From positions 1 through 24,657 of the IMG/VR virus record IMGVR_UViG_3300048672_000491: a DNA stretch of 24,657 bases; one strand, written 5' to 3'. The translations under genes and the position numbers were made by a program. The DNA is from a virus. The notes under the pieces are model-generated. The model was not told where the DNA came from. It saw nothing but the letters and a program-made list of their open reading frames with translations, and made no database searches. This document shows positions 1 to 6,432 of the stretch, piece by piece; within the stretch, counting starts at the first letter, position 1, and each line of letters opens with the position of its first letter.

Positions 1-41
1 ATTGCACCTTAAATATTTTGTTGTGAGTTTGCTATTTTTGC

Positions 42-58
42 GCTAGCATACGCCTAGC
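42..58. other. Small inverted repeat upstream of the first gene
   Basis: GCTAG (42-46) and CTAGC (54-58) can form a 5-bp hairpin with a 7-nt loop. It lies 24 bases before the first start codon. No convincing -35/-10 pair or T-run accompanies it, so the role is unknown. Positions 1-81 contain no gene that I can see. Confidence 0.25.
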
Positions 59-81
59 TTAAACAAAATCAAAGCATAAAA

Positions 82-807
82 ATGAAATGTTGGGTATGTG
101 AATCAGAAGAGGGTTTTAAATTATGCTCTACCAAGTTATCCGACGATAGGACTGCATACAGGCATTATTGCCCAACGTGCGGAAACCTTGTCGGAAGCCA
201 TGTCAAAAAAGATATTGCTCTCACATGTGGATATGAACTAACCGAGCAAAGCGGCGATACAAGGGCTTATGAATATCATCGTTTTATGAATGATATTTAT
301 GATTGGCAATCGACTCTACCGAAAGAAATGCAAGACTGGTATTTAGTTAGTGCTAACGCAAGTTTCTATTTATACGTTGGAAAGCATCGGTTTAGTAGGA
401 TTATCCCGCTTTGGATAGCAGACTCATGGGCGCATTGTTTTTATGAGGATGATGAACATTTTAAGGATAGTGGTTTTTATGATTTATTGAGCAAGGTAGT
501 TGACTGGGAAACATTCCATAGCGACATAAACAAGCAATTCCAGATCCCAAAGTTTAGCCACAAAATACCATCAATCCTATATAAAGATTACAACGATTAC
601 ATCCAGTCTCAAAAATGGAAACGTCAACGCGATAACAGAATGGCAATCGACAACAACGAATGTAAATTGTGCTTTTCAAAAGCAAACCTACACGTTCACC
701 ACATCACTTATGACAACTTTGGTAACGAGCCGATGAACGAGTTGATCACGGTTTGTAAAGCTTGCCACGAGAAAATACACGGACACGAAATAGGTAGCAA
801 ACAATGA
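82..807 (+). CDS. HNH endonuclease with N-terminal zinc-ribbon-like region
   Basis: A 241-residue protein. The C-terminal third (about 165-235) is an HNH nuclease: a CKLC pair, then LHVHHITYD, then CKACHEKIH, giving the paired CxxC zinc knuckles and the catalytic HH of the H-N-H fold. The N-terminus has CWVC near residue 3 and CPTC near 31, a probable second zinc site. The middle 120 residues match nothing I recognise. Phage HNH proteins are either free-standing homing nucleases or packaging cofactors. This one is far from the terminase and among small accessory genes, so a mobile or accessory nuclease is more likely. It overlaps the next gene by ATGA and shares its HNH type with the gene at 3362. 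Confidence 0.85.
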   Translation: MKCWVCESEEGFKLCSTKLSDDRTAYRHYCPTCGNLVGSHVKKDIALTCGYELTEQSGDTRAYEYHRFMNDIYDWQSTLPKEMQDWYLVSANASFYLYVGKHRFSRIIPLWIADSWAHCFYEDDEHFKDSGFYDLLSKVVDWETFHSDINKQFQIPKFSHKIPSILYKDYNDYIQSQKWKRQRDNRMAIDNNECKLCFSKANLHVHHITYDNFGNEPMNELITVCKACHEKIHGHEIGSKQ

Positions 808-1073
808 GCAAAATCGACCTAAGATCAGCAATCATCACAATCGGTCACGACAAGCGCAAAGACATCTATGATGCAATCGTAGCGGGCGGTATTAGTCACG
901 AATGTACAGGAAAGTGGAAACAGGTGCTTATGGAACAGCACGACAAAGCCACTGGCAAAACCAAGAAAGTGCTTAAGGCACTGGCAACGGTTGAGCGACA
1001 CAAAATTGAAAGAATCCTGCACGGGCTTGAACAGTCTGTGCGAAACCATAAAACCGAGGGCAATTGGCAATGA
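804..1073 (+). CDS. Hypothetical protein, 89 aa
   Basis: I do not recognise this family. The protein is small, basic and probably mainly helical, with a Lys-rich centre (residues 45-60) and no membrane segment or cysteine motif. The start is fixed by the ATGA overlap with the HNH gene, and its own TGA overlaps the next ATG in the same way, so translation of the three genes is probably coupled. It could bind nucleic acid, but that is only a guess from its charge. Confidence 0.7.
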   Translation: MSKIDLRSAIITIGHDKRKDIYDAIVAGGISHECTGKWKQVLMEQHDKATGKTKKVLKALATVERHKIERILHGLEQSVRNHKTEGNWQ

Positions 1074-1339
1074 CACAAGATAAAGTTTACGAGATAAGAG
1101 ATGTAACTGATGACGATATGTTTTATCAAGTAGCCCTATTTTTTGATAAAACTGAAGCTGAAAAATGTATAAACGAGATTGACCCAGAATCATGTCAAGC
1201 GTATCACGACGACGATGCGGATTTTGAACTTGTTGAATTCGAAGTTGGTTTACACCACGGCAGATATAACGTACTGACCAGAGTATCGTATAAAAAAATA
1301 TACGATGAAGATGACGAGTACCAATGGGAATTGCAATAA
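1070..1339 (+). CDS. Hypothetical acidic protein, 89 aa
   Basis: I do not recognise this family. The start is placed at ATG 1070 rather than the in-frame TTG at 1064, because ATG 1070 overlaps the previous TGA (ATGA) and has GAGGG (1056-1060) at a good distance. The product is strongly acidic (DDDM, DDDAD, DEDDE stretches) and has no membrane segment. Small acidic phage proteins are sometimes DNA mimics or host-enzyme inhibitors, but nothing here proves that. Its first 14 coding bases are identical to those of the next gene. Confidence 0.7.
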   Translation: MTQDKVYEIRDVTDDDMFYQVALFFDKTEAEKCINEIDPESCQAYHDDDADFELVEFEVGLHHGRYNVLTRVSYKKIYDEDDEYQWELQ

Positions 1340-1581
1340 TGACACAAGATAACCTGGCAACGCGCCACACAATCAGAGTAAACGAACCGATTGAGCTACC
1401 ATCACCAACGGCACAGCAAATCAGAAAGTATGCGGCGACTCACAAGATTTTGGTTGAGTTTTACGAGGCAGATAGTGAGCAGATGATGTTTAATCACCTG
1501 TACCACGCTTGCTTGATGAAAGGGGCGCGTGAACTAAAAGAACGCGAGCTTTACGATGCAATTATAAAATTTGAGGTGTAG
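1339..1581 (+). CDS. Hypothetical protein, 80 aa
   Basis: I do not recognise this family. The start at ATG 1339 forms a TAATG overlap with the previous gene; an earlier in-frame ATG at 1324 would lengthen the overlap. The protein starts MTQD, as its upstream neighbour does, because the first 14 coding bases (1339-1352) repeat 1070-1083 exactly. The rest differs from the neighbour. It is soluble and probably alpha/beta, with no visible motif. Confidence 0.65.
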   Translation: MTQDNLATRHTIRVNEPIELPSPTAQQIRKYAATHKILVEFYEADSEQMMFNHLYHACLMKGARELKERELYDAIIKFEV

Positions 1582-1583
1582 AG

Positions 1584-1943
1584 ATGAGCTTTCAAGTACC
1601 CGAGAAATTCAGAATAACAGGTGGTGCAATGGCTAGCACCGAAAAAGAGGGCAATAACGGCTGTTTTTTGATTAAGTCATTAAAATTAAAGCATCCATTA
1701 TTTTGCATTGCGAGTGACGGTCTTGGGTGGGAGCATGTTTCTGTCTCGCTCAATAAAAACCGTTGCCCGACGTGGGAAGAAATGAGTGTTATTAAATCGA
1801 TATTTTGGGGCGTTGATGACTGCGTGGTGCAGTATCACCCGCCTAAGTCCGACTATATCAATAATCATCCTTTTTGCTTGCACCTGTGGCGACCCATTGG
1901 GCAAACAATCGTGATGCCACCTAGTTTTTTAGTTGGAGTGTAG
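1584..1943 (+). CDS. DUF7694-type phage protein, 119 aa
   Basis: The layout matches small phage proteins I know as DUF7694: a Trp/Glu motif with a helix (WEEMSVIKSIFWG, about 64-76), a following YHPP, then LHLWRP near residues 99-104 and a PPSFLVGV ending. Function is not established for the family. It is common in early or accessory regions of proteobacterial phages. The start at ATG 1584 is two bases after the previous stop, with GAG upstream. The family name is from memory, not from a search. Confidence 0.7.
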   Translation: MSFQVPEKFRITGGAMASTEKEGNNGCFLIKSLKLKHPLFCIASDGLGWEHVSVSLNKNRCPTWEEMSVIKSIFWGVDDCVVQYHPPKSDYINNHPFCLHLWRPIGQTIVMPPSFLVGV

Positions 1944-1945
1944 CG

Positions 1946-2017
1946 ATGGAAAGTATTAACCATTTTTTTGAATTTGTAATACTTATGAGTTTAGCGGCTT
2001 TGTGGCTTTGGTGGTAA
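1946..2017 (+). CDS. Tiny membrane peptide, 23 aa
   Basis: ATG 1946 is two bases after the preceding stop, with GGAG at 1936-1939 as a ribosome site. The peptide is almost one hydrophobic helix (FFEFVILMSLAALWLWW), so it would sit in the inner membrane if made. The tight spacing on both sides supports translation. The function is unknown. Confidence 0.45.
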   Translation: MESINHFFEFVILMSLAALWLWW

Positions 2018-2019
2018 AA

Positions 2020-2181
2020 ATGGCGGACAGAAAACTACGGGTAACGACCCCGAACAAGAACTGGATGAAATGCTTTAGAGTGCAGAAAGCACGAACAGAC
2101 CTGCCGCACAGGTTAGACGGCGATCACGCACACGCGGCACATACGCAAAACATCAAATCACGAGGCGGTAACAATGGCTGA
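2020..2181 (+). CDS. Hypothetical basic protein, 53 aa
   Basis: ATG 2020 starts two bases after the tiny peptide's stop, and the frame stays open to TGA 2179-2181, overlapping the next gene's ATG (2174) by 8 bases. The product is basic and His/Asn-rich (MADRKLRVTTPNKNWMKCF start) with no domain I recognise. Its place in a chain of overlapping genes is the main support. Confidence 0.5.
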   Translation: MADRKLRVTTPNKNWMKCFRVQKARTDLPHRLDGDHAHAAHTQNIKSRGGNNG

Positions 2182-2425
2182 ACGCACAGAATTAAAACTG
2201 GTGTCATGCTCGAATTGCCAGAATTTCATCATTGGCAACGGGCAAGGATTGGGCGAATGCAAGATTATGAATAACTACCTTGCTGAAAAGCATGACCCAA
2301 TACAGAACAAATTATTCTTTGCAAAGCTTGGCAACAAGAACTTTTGGGCTGGTACTGAAAAACGAAACGATAGGTTTTGCCCTGAGTTTGCCGAAGCAGC
2401 TACTCAATTTTCCAACGGTGATTAA
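2174..2425 (+). CDS. Hypothetical cysteine-containing protein, 83 aa
   Basis: A CSNC pair (residues 12-15), a later Cys after GLGE, and a Cys in RFCPEF near residue 69 give four cysteines in a pattern that could hold one metal ion. The centre is soluble with no membrane segment. I know of similar small Cys4 proteins in phage accessory regions, with no settled function. It overlaps its upstream neighbour by 8 bases and ends one base before the next ATG. Confidence 0.65.
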   Translation: MAERTELKLVSCSNCQNFIIGNGQGLGECKIMNNYLAEKHDPIQNKLFFAKLGNKNFWAGTEKRNDRFCPEFAEAATQFSNGD

Positions 2426-2426
2426 T

Positions 2427-3092
2427 ATGAAAAAACATGGCAACCGTATTCATCAAACGCCCAAAGGCATTTGGTACTTCAAATTTAAATTCGATGGGAA
2501 CATCTACATTCAAAGCAATTTTGATACTCAAGAGCAAGCAGAGCAAGCATTGCTGCTGCAATACAAAGTCTTGAATTTAACGACTACTGGGCAAAAGCGC
2601 GGCAAATCGAAAACTAAGCGCACGAGAACGCTAAGAAAAGAGATTTTTATCGAGTGCAATATTTCGCAGATGTACAACGACAAGTACAAAGTATGCCTAA
2701 CAACACCAAAACTCGTAAAGACACTGGACACGCTTGAACAGGCGCGGGCGTTTAGAGATGAACACAAACAGCGTAAACAAAGCAAACAGTGCTCGGACAA
2801 AATTAACAAGCCTCGCAAACAGAGATCCATAAAACCATATCAACCAAAGCAACCGAATCAGCATAAAACCGCAATAGTATCGTCCTTTGCTGATAAAACA
2901 GAACGTGCAAGGCAAGCGGTTATGAGCAAGAACGCACTAAACAAATCGATTGCTGAACTTAACAACGCAACACGCACGATTGTTAAAGCAACAACACCAA
3001 CAATCGCTGAATTGTCACGGTTAGCAAAACAGCACATTAACCCGCGTCAATATTATTTACAGCAACTGAGAGATGGTGCGTATCGTGTCTGA
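2427..3092 (+). CDS. Basic AP2-like putative DNA-binding protein, 221 aa
   Basis: Start chosen at ATG 2427, one base after the previous stop, not at the ORF limit (2280), which would run far into the previous gene. Two similar segments are visible: residues about 10-45 (GIWYFKFKFDGN, then DTQEQAEQALLL) and about 80-112 (KYKVCLTTPKLVKTL, then TLEQARAFRDEH). Each looks like three beta strands and a helix, the shape of phage AP2-type domains. The centre (110-150) is very rich in Lys, Arg and Gln, and the C-terminus is probably helical. The overall charge is strongly positive. A DNA-binding role is inferred; AP2 domains often accompany HNH nucleases, two of which are encoded nearby. The AP2 call is from pattern only. 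Confidence 0.6.
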   Translation: MKKHGNRIHQTPKGIWYFKFKFDGNIYIQSNFDTQEQAEQALLLQYKVLNLTTTGQKRGKSKTKRTRTLRKEIFIECNISQMYNDKYKVCLTTPKLVKTLDTLEQARAFRDEHKQRKQSKQCSDKINKPRKQRSIKPYQPKQPNQHKTAIVSSFADKTERARQAVMSKNALNKSIAELNNATRTIVKATTPTIAELSRLAKQHINPRQYYLQQLRDGAYRV

Positions 3093-3255
3093 GGGGCAGC
3101 TTTGGGTTAACAAAATCAGCGGTGTTGTCGTAGAGATAACTTGCATTAACGGCAATATGATTTTCTTCTGCCAACACGATCAACCCAATATCGTTGGGCA
3201 TAGAGGATTAAAGCAATGGCGCGAACAATTTGAGATAAAAACAAAGAGAAAGTAA
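3073..3255 (+). CDS. Hypothetical protein, 60 aa
   Basis: A small beta-rich protein (VSEGQLWVNKISGVVVEITCINGNMIFF) that could be an SH3-like barrel, a common fold for tiny phage proteins of unknown function. It starts at ATG 3073, overlapping the previous gene by 20 bases. GTG 3076 is another possible start. The C-terminus is basic (EIKTKRK). Confidence 0.55.
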   Translation: MVRIVSEGQLWVNKISGVVVEITCINGNMIFFCQHDQPNIVGHRGLKQWREQFEIKTKRK

Positions 3256-3428
3256 GCGAGAGGCATAAATTATATAGGGATACGCATAAGGATGAATTAA
3301 GGGAAAAGCGAGCAAAAAAATATATTGAAAATAAAGAGAAGATAATTGAGAGAAATAGGTTATGCAGACAAAGGAAAAAAGAACAAAAAAATACACTGAC
3401 TACCTACTCTCAGAATCTTGGAGACTAA
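3234..3428 (+). pseudogene. Cryptic Lys/Glu-rich frame ahead of an HNH gene (possible remnant)
   Basis: A frame without ATG, GTG or TTG near its start is open from 3234 to the TAA at 3426. It reads SERHKLYRDTHKDELREKR and then KKYIENKEKIIERNRLC. This is the Lys/Glu-rich helical repeat often fused to phage HNH nucleases. It overlaps the start of the HNH gene at 3362 in another frame and has no start, so it may be the frameshifted remnant of a longer HNH protein. It also fills the gap at 3256-3361, where I see no other gene. Confidence 0.35.
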
Positions 3429-3667
3429 AACGTGGAATTGTTATCCGTGTATGCGGTTTTCAGTGCCAGCGATGCGGATCAAAGCATGATTTCAGAAACC
3501 GCTTGCAGGTTCATCATTACACATACGAGCGGCTAGGCAATGAGAATTTAGAAGACCTTGTGGCACTGTGCAAAAGTTGTCACAAAATCGCAGATAAAGA
3601 ACGAATCACTAACCCACAGAAGAGATACAAATATGAGCGACCAACAGCAACCAGAAGACCCGATTAA
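3362..3667 (+). CDS. HNH endonuclease, 101 aa
   Basis: A compact HNH nuclease. CQRC (residues 35-38) and CKSC (70-73) form the zinc knuckle, and LQVHHYTYERLGNENLEDL carries the catalytic His pair and the Asn. The start YTDYLLSESWRLKR matches the helix that leads into the HNH in the gene at 82 (YNDYIQSQKWKRQR), so the two are paralogs. HNH domains cut DNA through one metal ion bound by the beta-beta-alpha unit. This gene is not next to the terminase, so packaging is a weaker explanation than a small accessory or mobile nuclease. Its 3' end overlaps the DUF3310 gene by 35 bases. Confidence 0.85.
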   Translation: MQTKEKRTKKYTDYLLSESWRLKRGIVIRVCGFQCQRCGSKHDFRNRLQVHHYTYERLGNENLEDLVALCKSCHKIADKERITNPQKRYKYERPTATRRPD

Positions 3668-4046
3668 TCCCAATCATTACACGTCGCACCCTAGCGGGAT
3701 TCAATGTGTAGAAATTTCAAAGCACCTCAGCGGCTGTTTAGCTCAGGCTTTTCAGTATGTTTGGCGATGTGGTCAAAAAGATGACCCAATTCAGGATCTG
3801 AAAAAAGCGATTTGGTTTATTGATACGGAAATCGATATATCAACATCGGACAAACAAACGGTGACAAATATTTTGGCGATAGAAGAACCGTTAAATTTAG
3901 TGACTAAGTATGAACATGGATTGAAAAAAGATGCGTTATGTTACATAGCAAGAGCGAATATATTAAATGCTCCAAGATTTACTTTACTCTGCAAAGCTGG
4001 ACATGCGATTAATCAGCTTATTAAAGATTACGAGGCACAAAAATGA
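3633..4046 (+). CDS. DUF3310 protein (SaV-like), 137 aa
   Basis: The N-terminal motif NPNHYTSHPSGIQCVEI and the later AFQYVWRCGQKDD...DLKKAIWFID (residues 11-65) are the signature of DUF3310, a widespread phage family in nucleotide-metabolism and early regions; part of the family is related to T7 gp1.7 nucleotide kinase. The C-terminal 70 residues repeat the same kind of helix (EPLNLVTKYEHGLKKDALCYIARA). ATG 3633 is chosen because DUF3310 begins here; the longer frame back to 3558 lies inside the HNH gene. It is coupled to the next gene by ATGA. Confidence 0.85.
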   Translation: MSDQQQPEDPINPNHYTSHPSGIQCVEISKHLSGCLAQAFQYVWRCGQKDDPIQDLKKAIWFIDTEIDISTSDKQTVTNILAIEEPLNLVTKYEHGLKKDALCYIARANILNAPRFTLLCKAGHAINQLIKDYEAQK

Positions 4047-4603
4047 AAGATAAAAACGACACCAAAACGCCTGATTTATTCCCTAGTGAGTTAATTGTAA
4101 CTCGACTGTTTTGCACATCAACCGCACTCAAGCGCGGCAAAGAAGAAACCCGTGTAAACATGCGATTCGAGGGCTACACCAATGCACGTTTTGAGACCGA
4201 TTTATGCAATGATGACTACCTAAACGCCGCAGGTGAATTGCTTGTTCGGCTGTGTTGTGAAGACTCAACGATGGCGCGTAAATACTTGTCAATGATTGAA
4301 GAAAAATACACGATTGAACAACTTTGTGATGCAAACGCGGGGGCAAAGAAACCCGTGGTTAGCGGCGGCAACATCGGCATGATGTTTTCAACGGCTGTTG
4401 ATTTTGACATTGAGTGTATTATTGTCGAAAAGCCAACGCTGATTAAGCTCGTGGCGATGTGGCTGTTGATGCTGGCAAAAGGTGATAGTTATGCCGCGTC
4501 ATGTGCAATTAATACGGGTTATTTACGACTCGTTAATTCAGATGATGCTATATTTCAGGCGGGCGATGTGACTGTTAGCGCGTATCAACACGCAGCACAT
4601 TAA
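4043..4603 (+). CDS. Hypothetical protein, 186 aa
   Basis: I do not recognise this family. The protein looks soluble and alpha/beta, with a helical middle (AAGELLVRLCCEDSTMARKYL) and a hydrophobic helix near residues 132-147 (PTLIKLVAMWLLMLA) too short and mixed to be a sure membrane segment. It starts by an ATGA overlap with the DUF3310 gene and ends the first tight gene cluster. A 42-base gap follows. Confidence 0.65.
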   Translation: MKDKNDTKTPDLFPSELIVTRLFCTSTALKRGKEETRVNMRFEGYTNARFETDLCNDDYLNAAGELLVRLCCEDSTMARKYLSMIEEKYTIEQLCDANAGAKKPVVSGGNIGMMFSTAVDFDIECIIVEKPTLIKLVAMWLLMLAKGDSYAASCAINTGYLRLVNSDDAIFQAGDVTVSAYQHAAH

Positions 4604-4645
4604 ATAATTTAAACGCACATGGACGTGCATGAAATTTGATTAAAG

Positions 4646-4864
4646 ATGCAAAGCAAAAAACACTCAGTAATAGAAAGTATGGCTAATGTGGCTATTGGAT
4701 ATATGGTTGCATTACTTTCACAATTAGTAGTATTTCCAATGTTCGACATACATATTCCACTATCTAGCAATTTGGCAATAACCGCATGGTTTACTGTTAT
4801 TTCTTTAATCCGTAGTTATGTTGTTAGACGTTGGTTCAACAAAATACAAGCAAGGAATTTATGA
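4646..4864 (+). CDS. DUF7220-type membrane protein, 72 aa
   Basis: KHSVIESMANVAIGYMVALLSQ followed by FPMFDIHIPLSSNLAI, a second hydrophobic stretch and a SYVVRRWFN ending is the pattern I know as DUF7220, a small phage membrane family of unknown function. Two membrane helices are visible (about 13-32 and 42-58), and the basic C-terminus probably faces the cytoplasm. It overlaps the next tiny gene by ATGA. Confidence 0.75.
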   Translation: MQSKKHSVIESMANVAIGYMVALLSQLVVFPMFDIHIPLSSNLAITAWFTVISLIRSYVVRRWFNKIQARNL

Positions 4865-4974
4865 GCGAGTTATTTTTGATATTTGCTGGTATTGGCATTG
4901 GGTATTTCATCGGCTATCGCGTAGCATCAAGCAAAGCAGTCGATACCGTCATCAAGATGTGCAACTGGGATTAG
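4861..4974 (+). CDS. Small membrane protein, 37 aa
   Basis: ATG 4861 overlaps the DUF7220 stop (ATGA). The peptide has one glycine-patterned membrane helix (LFLIFAGIGIGYFIGY, residues 4-19) and a short polar tail ending KMCNWD. Helices with small residues every few positions often pack tightly. The function is unknown; it probably acts with the DUF7220 protein, given the coupling. Confidence 0.5.
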   Translation: MSELFLIFAGIGIGYFIGYRVASSKAVDTVIKMCNWD

Positions 4975-4987
4975 TGCAGTTTTATTC

Positions 4988-5022
4988 TGTTATGTCATAA
5001 CATTACATTAATGCGCTATAAT
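4988..5022 (+). promoter_or_regulatory. Promoter with palindromic operator ahead of the lysis region
   Basis: TGTTATG T CATAACA (4988-5002) is a perfect 7-bp-arm palindrome. A consensus -10, TATAAT (5017-5022), follows 14 bases later and is continued by CGCGCGAAAA. The palindrome covers where a -35 would lie, so a bound protein should block RNA polymerase. GGAG (5037-5040) then serves the gene at 5049. A near-identical pair of elements occurs at 12376-12408. Confidence 0.65.
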
Positions 5023-5048
5023 CGCGCGAAAACCACGGAGTAAAACCG

Positions 5049-5294
5049 ATGACCGAACAAACCGACAACGAAATAGCAAAACACAAATTCTGGCGTTCAA
5101 AGTGCGGCGGACTCTACCAAATTGAACACGTTGAACACGGTGTTGTGTATTATCGAATCGTACACACAAGCGACAATAACTTGCTGAACAAAGGTGCTGA
5201 TTTATGGCTTGCTCATAACGCGCCAGTGACAGATGAACAAACGCTAGATTTAGCTGATGAATGCTGGGCGGAAACTGGCGTGGTGATTGTATGA
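5049..5294 (+). CDS. Hypothetical protein, 81 aa
   Basis: First gene after the operator-promoter, with GGAG eight bases before its ATG. The protein is soluble, with a beta-rich middle (GGLYQIEHVEHGVVYYRIV) and an acidic C-terminal half. This resembles small phage proteins whose short beta domain reads W-X-X-K-X-GG-X-Y; the gene at 6021 has a similar beta core (GSVWQYKHVAGSKYRFL). No function is known to me. It is coupled by ATGA to the membrane protein gene. Confidence 0.6.
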   Translation: MTEQTDNEIAKHKFWRSKCGGLYQIEHVEHGVVYYRIVHTSDNNLLNKGADLWLAHNAPVTDEQTLDLADECWAETGVVIV

Positions 5295-5551
5295 CAATAC
5301 CAATTGAAATTTTATTATTCGCAACTGGCACAATAATCGCGGCTATTGCGTGGCAGTTTAAAAAGCACGATGCTCGTATTGATAATGCTGAAAACTGTAT
5401 CGACACTGTCAGGCTATCGATTGCTAACGACTATTCAAAAAAAACAGAAGTCGAACGGCTAGAACATGCAATGCTGGCAAAACTAGACCGCATTGAAAAC
5501 AAGCAAGATAATTTATTTATTGAAATTTCAAAAAAACAGGACAGACCATGA
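5291..5551 (+). CDS. Membrane-anchored coiled-coil protein, 86 aa
   Basis: ATG 5291 gives an ATGA overlap with the previous gene; the ORF's upstream ATG (5261) is unlikely. One N-terminal membrane helix (residues 5-22, EILLFATGTIIAAIAWQF) is followed by a long heptad-rich coiled coil (about 28-83: IDNAENCIDTVRLSI, then VERLEHAMLAKLDRI). This membrane-plus-coiled-coil form is common beside phage lysis genes. A spanin-like or holin-partner role is possible but unproved, since no outer-membrane lipoprotein partner is visible. Confidence 0.6.
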   Translation: MTIPIEILLFATGTIIAAIAWQFKKHDARIDNAENCIDTVRLSIANDYSKKTEVERLEHAMLAKLDRIENKQDNLFIEISKKQDRP

Positions 5552-5754
5552 GTGATTTTAAATCAAGATTAATTGAAGAAAGCGATCAATTAAATAATCG
5601 TATTGAGAAATTAAAGCTATTTGTTAGCTCAATAGCATTCGATTCTTTGGCAGAAATAGAACGAACAGCTTTAAAAGAGCAGTTACAGCACATGGATAAA
5701 TACGCAGACGTTTTAAATAAACGTGTTTCAAGACTTTGCACGGGTGATAACTAA
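5548..5754 (+). CDS. crAss001_48-related small helical protein, 68 aa
   Basis: FKSRLIEESDQLNNRIEKLKLFV, then LKEQLQHMDKYADVLNKRV, is the two-helix pattern I know as crAss001_48-related, widespread in phages. The protein is soluble and probably a helical hairpin. Its function is not established. It overlaps its neighbours by ATGA (5548) and TAATG (5754). Confidence 0.65.
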   Translation: MSDFKSRLIEESDQLNNRIEKLKLFVSSIAFDSLAEIERTALKEQLQHMDKYADVLNKRVSRLCTGDN

Positions 5755-5927
5755 TGAAAACTTGGCTTAAATCTCGTGCTTCCGAAGCGTCAACTTGGCG
5801 CGGCTTAATCATGCTAGTCTGCTCATTATCAGGTTGGCAAACATCACCTGACAGCACGGAGGCGTGGGTATTGGTAGCTACTACGCTCAGCGGCTTGGTC
5901 GGTGTTGGCTCAAGCGATAAAAAATAA
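5754..5927 (+). CDS. Small membrane protein, holin candidate, 57 aa
   Basis: Starts at the TAATG overlap at 5754. The product begins MKTWLKSRASEASTWRG and has two weakly hydrophobic stretches (about 18-28 and 39-52), ending SSDKK. Proteins with this WLKSRA(S/T) start beside phage lysozymes are often called holins or holin-like. The endolysin at 6429 has no signal peptide and so needs a holin. This is the best candidate, with 5947 and 6900 as alternatives. Confidence 0.5.
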   Translation: MKTWLKSRASEASTWRGLIMLVCSLSGWQTSPDSTEAWVLVATTLSGLVGVGSSDKK

Positions 5928-5946
5928 ATGCGCGGAGTAGCCAGAA

Positions 5947-6018
5947 ATGACACACGAAGAAATCCTAATATTGTTAATCGCCGCCGCAATTTCGGTAGCT
6001 GTGATAGCATCGAGTTAG
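5947..6018 (+). CDS. Tiny membrane peptide, 23 aa
   Basis: ATG 5947, with GGAG at 5933-5936. The peptide is MTHEEILILLIAAAISVAVIASS: a short charged start and one membrane helix, the simplest pinholin-like layout. It fills the gap before the gene at 6021 in another frame. The reading is plausible but rests only on a ribosome site and composition. Confidence 0.4.
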   Translation: MTHEEILILLIAAAISVAVIASS

Positions 6019-6020
6019 AT

Positions 6021-6212
6021 ATGGCATCACCTGTGCAGATCAACGCCGAACATGGCAGTGTATGGCAATATAAGCATGTGGCAGGATCAAAATATAGATT
6101 TTTGCATCAAATAGGACGAACTGTTTATTATGAGCCGCTAACCGATGACAGCAAAGAATTTACAACTGATGTTGATAACTGGGTGGAGCATTATGTGCAA
6201 ATCGATATTTAA
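6021..6212 (+). CDS. Hypothetical beta-rich protein, 63 aa
   Basis: The frame is open from 5928, but the first 31 codons give an Arg/Asn-rich stretch unlike the rest and overlap the tiny peptide, so ATG 6021 is preferred. The core (GSVWQYKHVAGSKYRFLHQI, then TVYYEPL) is a small beta domain, followed by an acidic tail with VDNWVEHYV. The layout is similar to the product at 5049, so the two may be distant relatives. The function is unknown. Confidence 0.5.
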   Translation: MASPVQINAEHGSVWQYKHVAGSKYRFLHQIGRTVYYEPLTDDSKEFTTDVDNWVEHYVQIDI

Positions 6213-6432
6213 TAAATTGCGATGGGTTTTATTTGGCAGTAGAACGACAGATGAACCGCGCAAGCTTGCTGAAAAACTAGCAGAGTATTTAATCGAACAC
6301 ATGGTTACTCAGATCACAATACCAGTGCAATACAGCAATAAAACTATCATTGTTACGGTCAAATACGCGGATGATATTAATCTCGCTGAAATCGATAATG
6401 CGGTTATTGAAACTAAAGGTATTTACGGATGA
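6193..6432 (+). CDS. Hypothetical protein, 79 aa
   Basis: ATG 6193 overlaps the previous gene by 20 bases and avoids the much longer overlap of the ORF's own first ATG (6145). The protein has a basic, hydrophobic start (CKSIFNKLRWVLFGS), then a helix (RKLAEKLAEYLIEHMV) and a beta hairpin. No family is recognised. It overlaps the endolysin start by ATGA, so its translation is coupled to lysis. Confidence 0.55.
   Translation: MCKSIFNKLRWVLFGSRTTDEPRKLAEKLAEYLIEHMVTQITIPVQYSNKTIIVTVKYADDINLAEIDNAVIETKGIYG

Noticed and set aside
825-1370. 181-codon minus-strand ORF opposite early genes
   Set aside because: Reads as a shadow (many Leu, Cys, His and Ser), with no motif; the plus-strand genes are joined by overlaps and ribosome sites.
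4818-5000. 60-codon ORF overlapping the DUF7220 gene end
   Set aside because: It crosses the tiny gene at 4861 and the palindromic operator, and its product looks random; the ATGA-coupled frame at 4861 is better.
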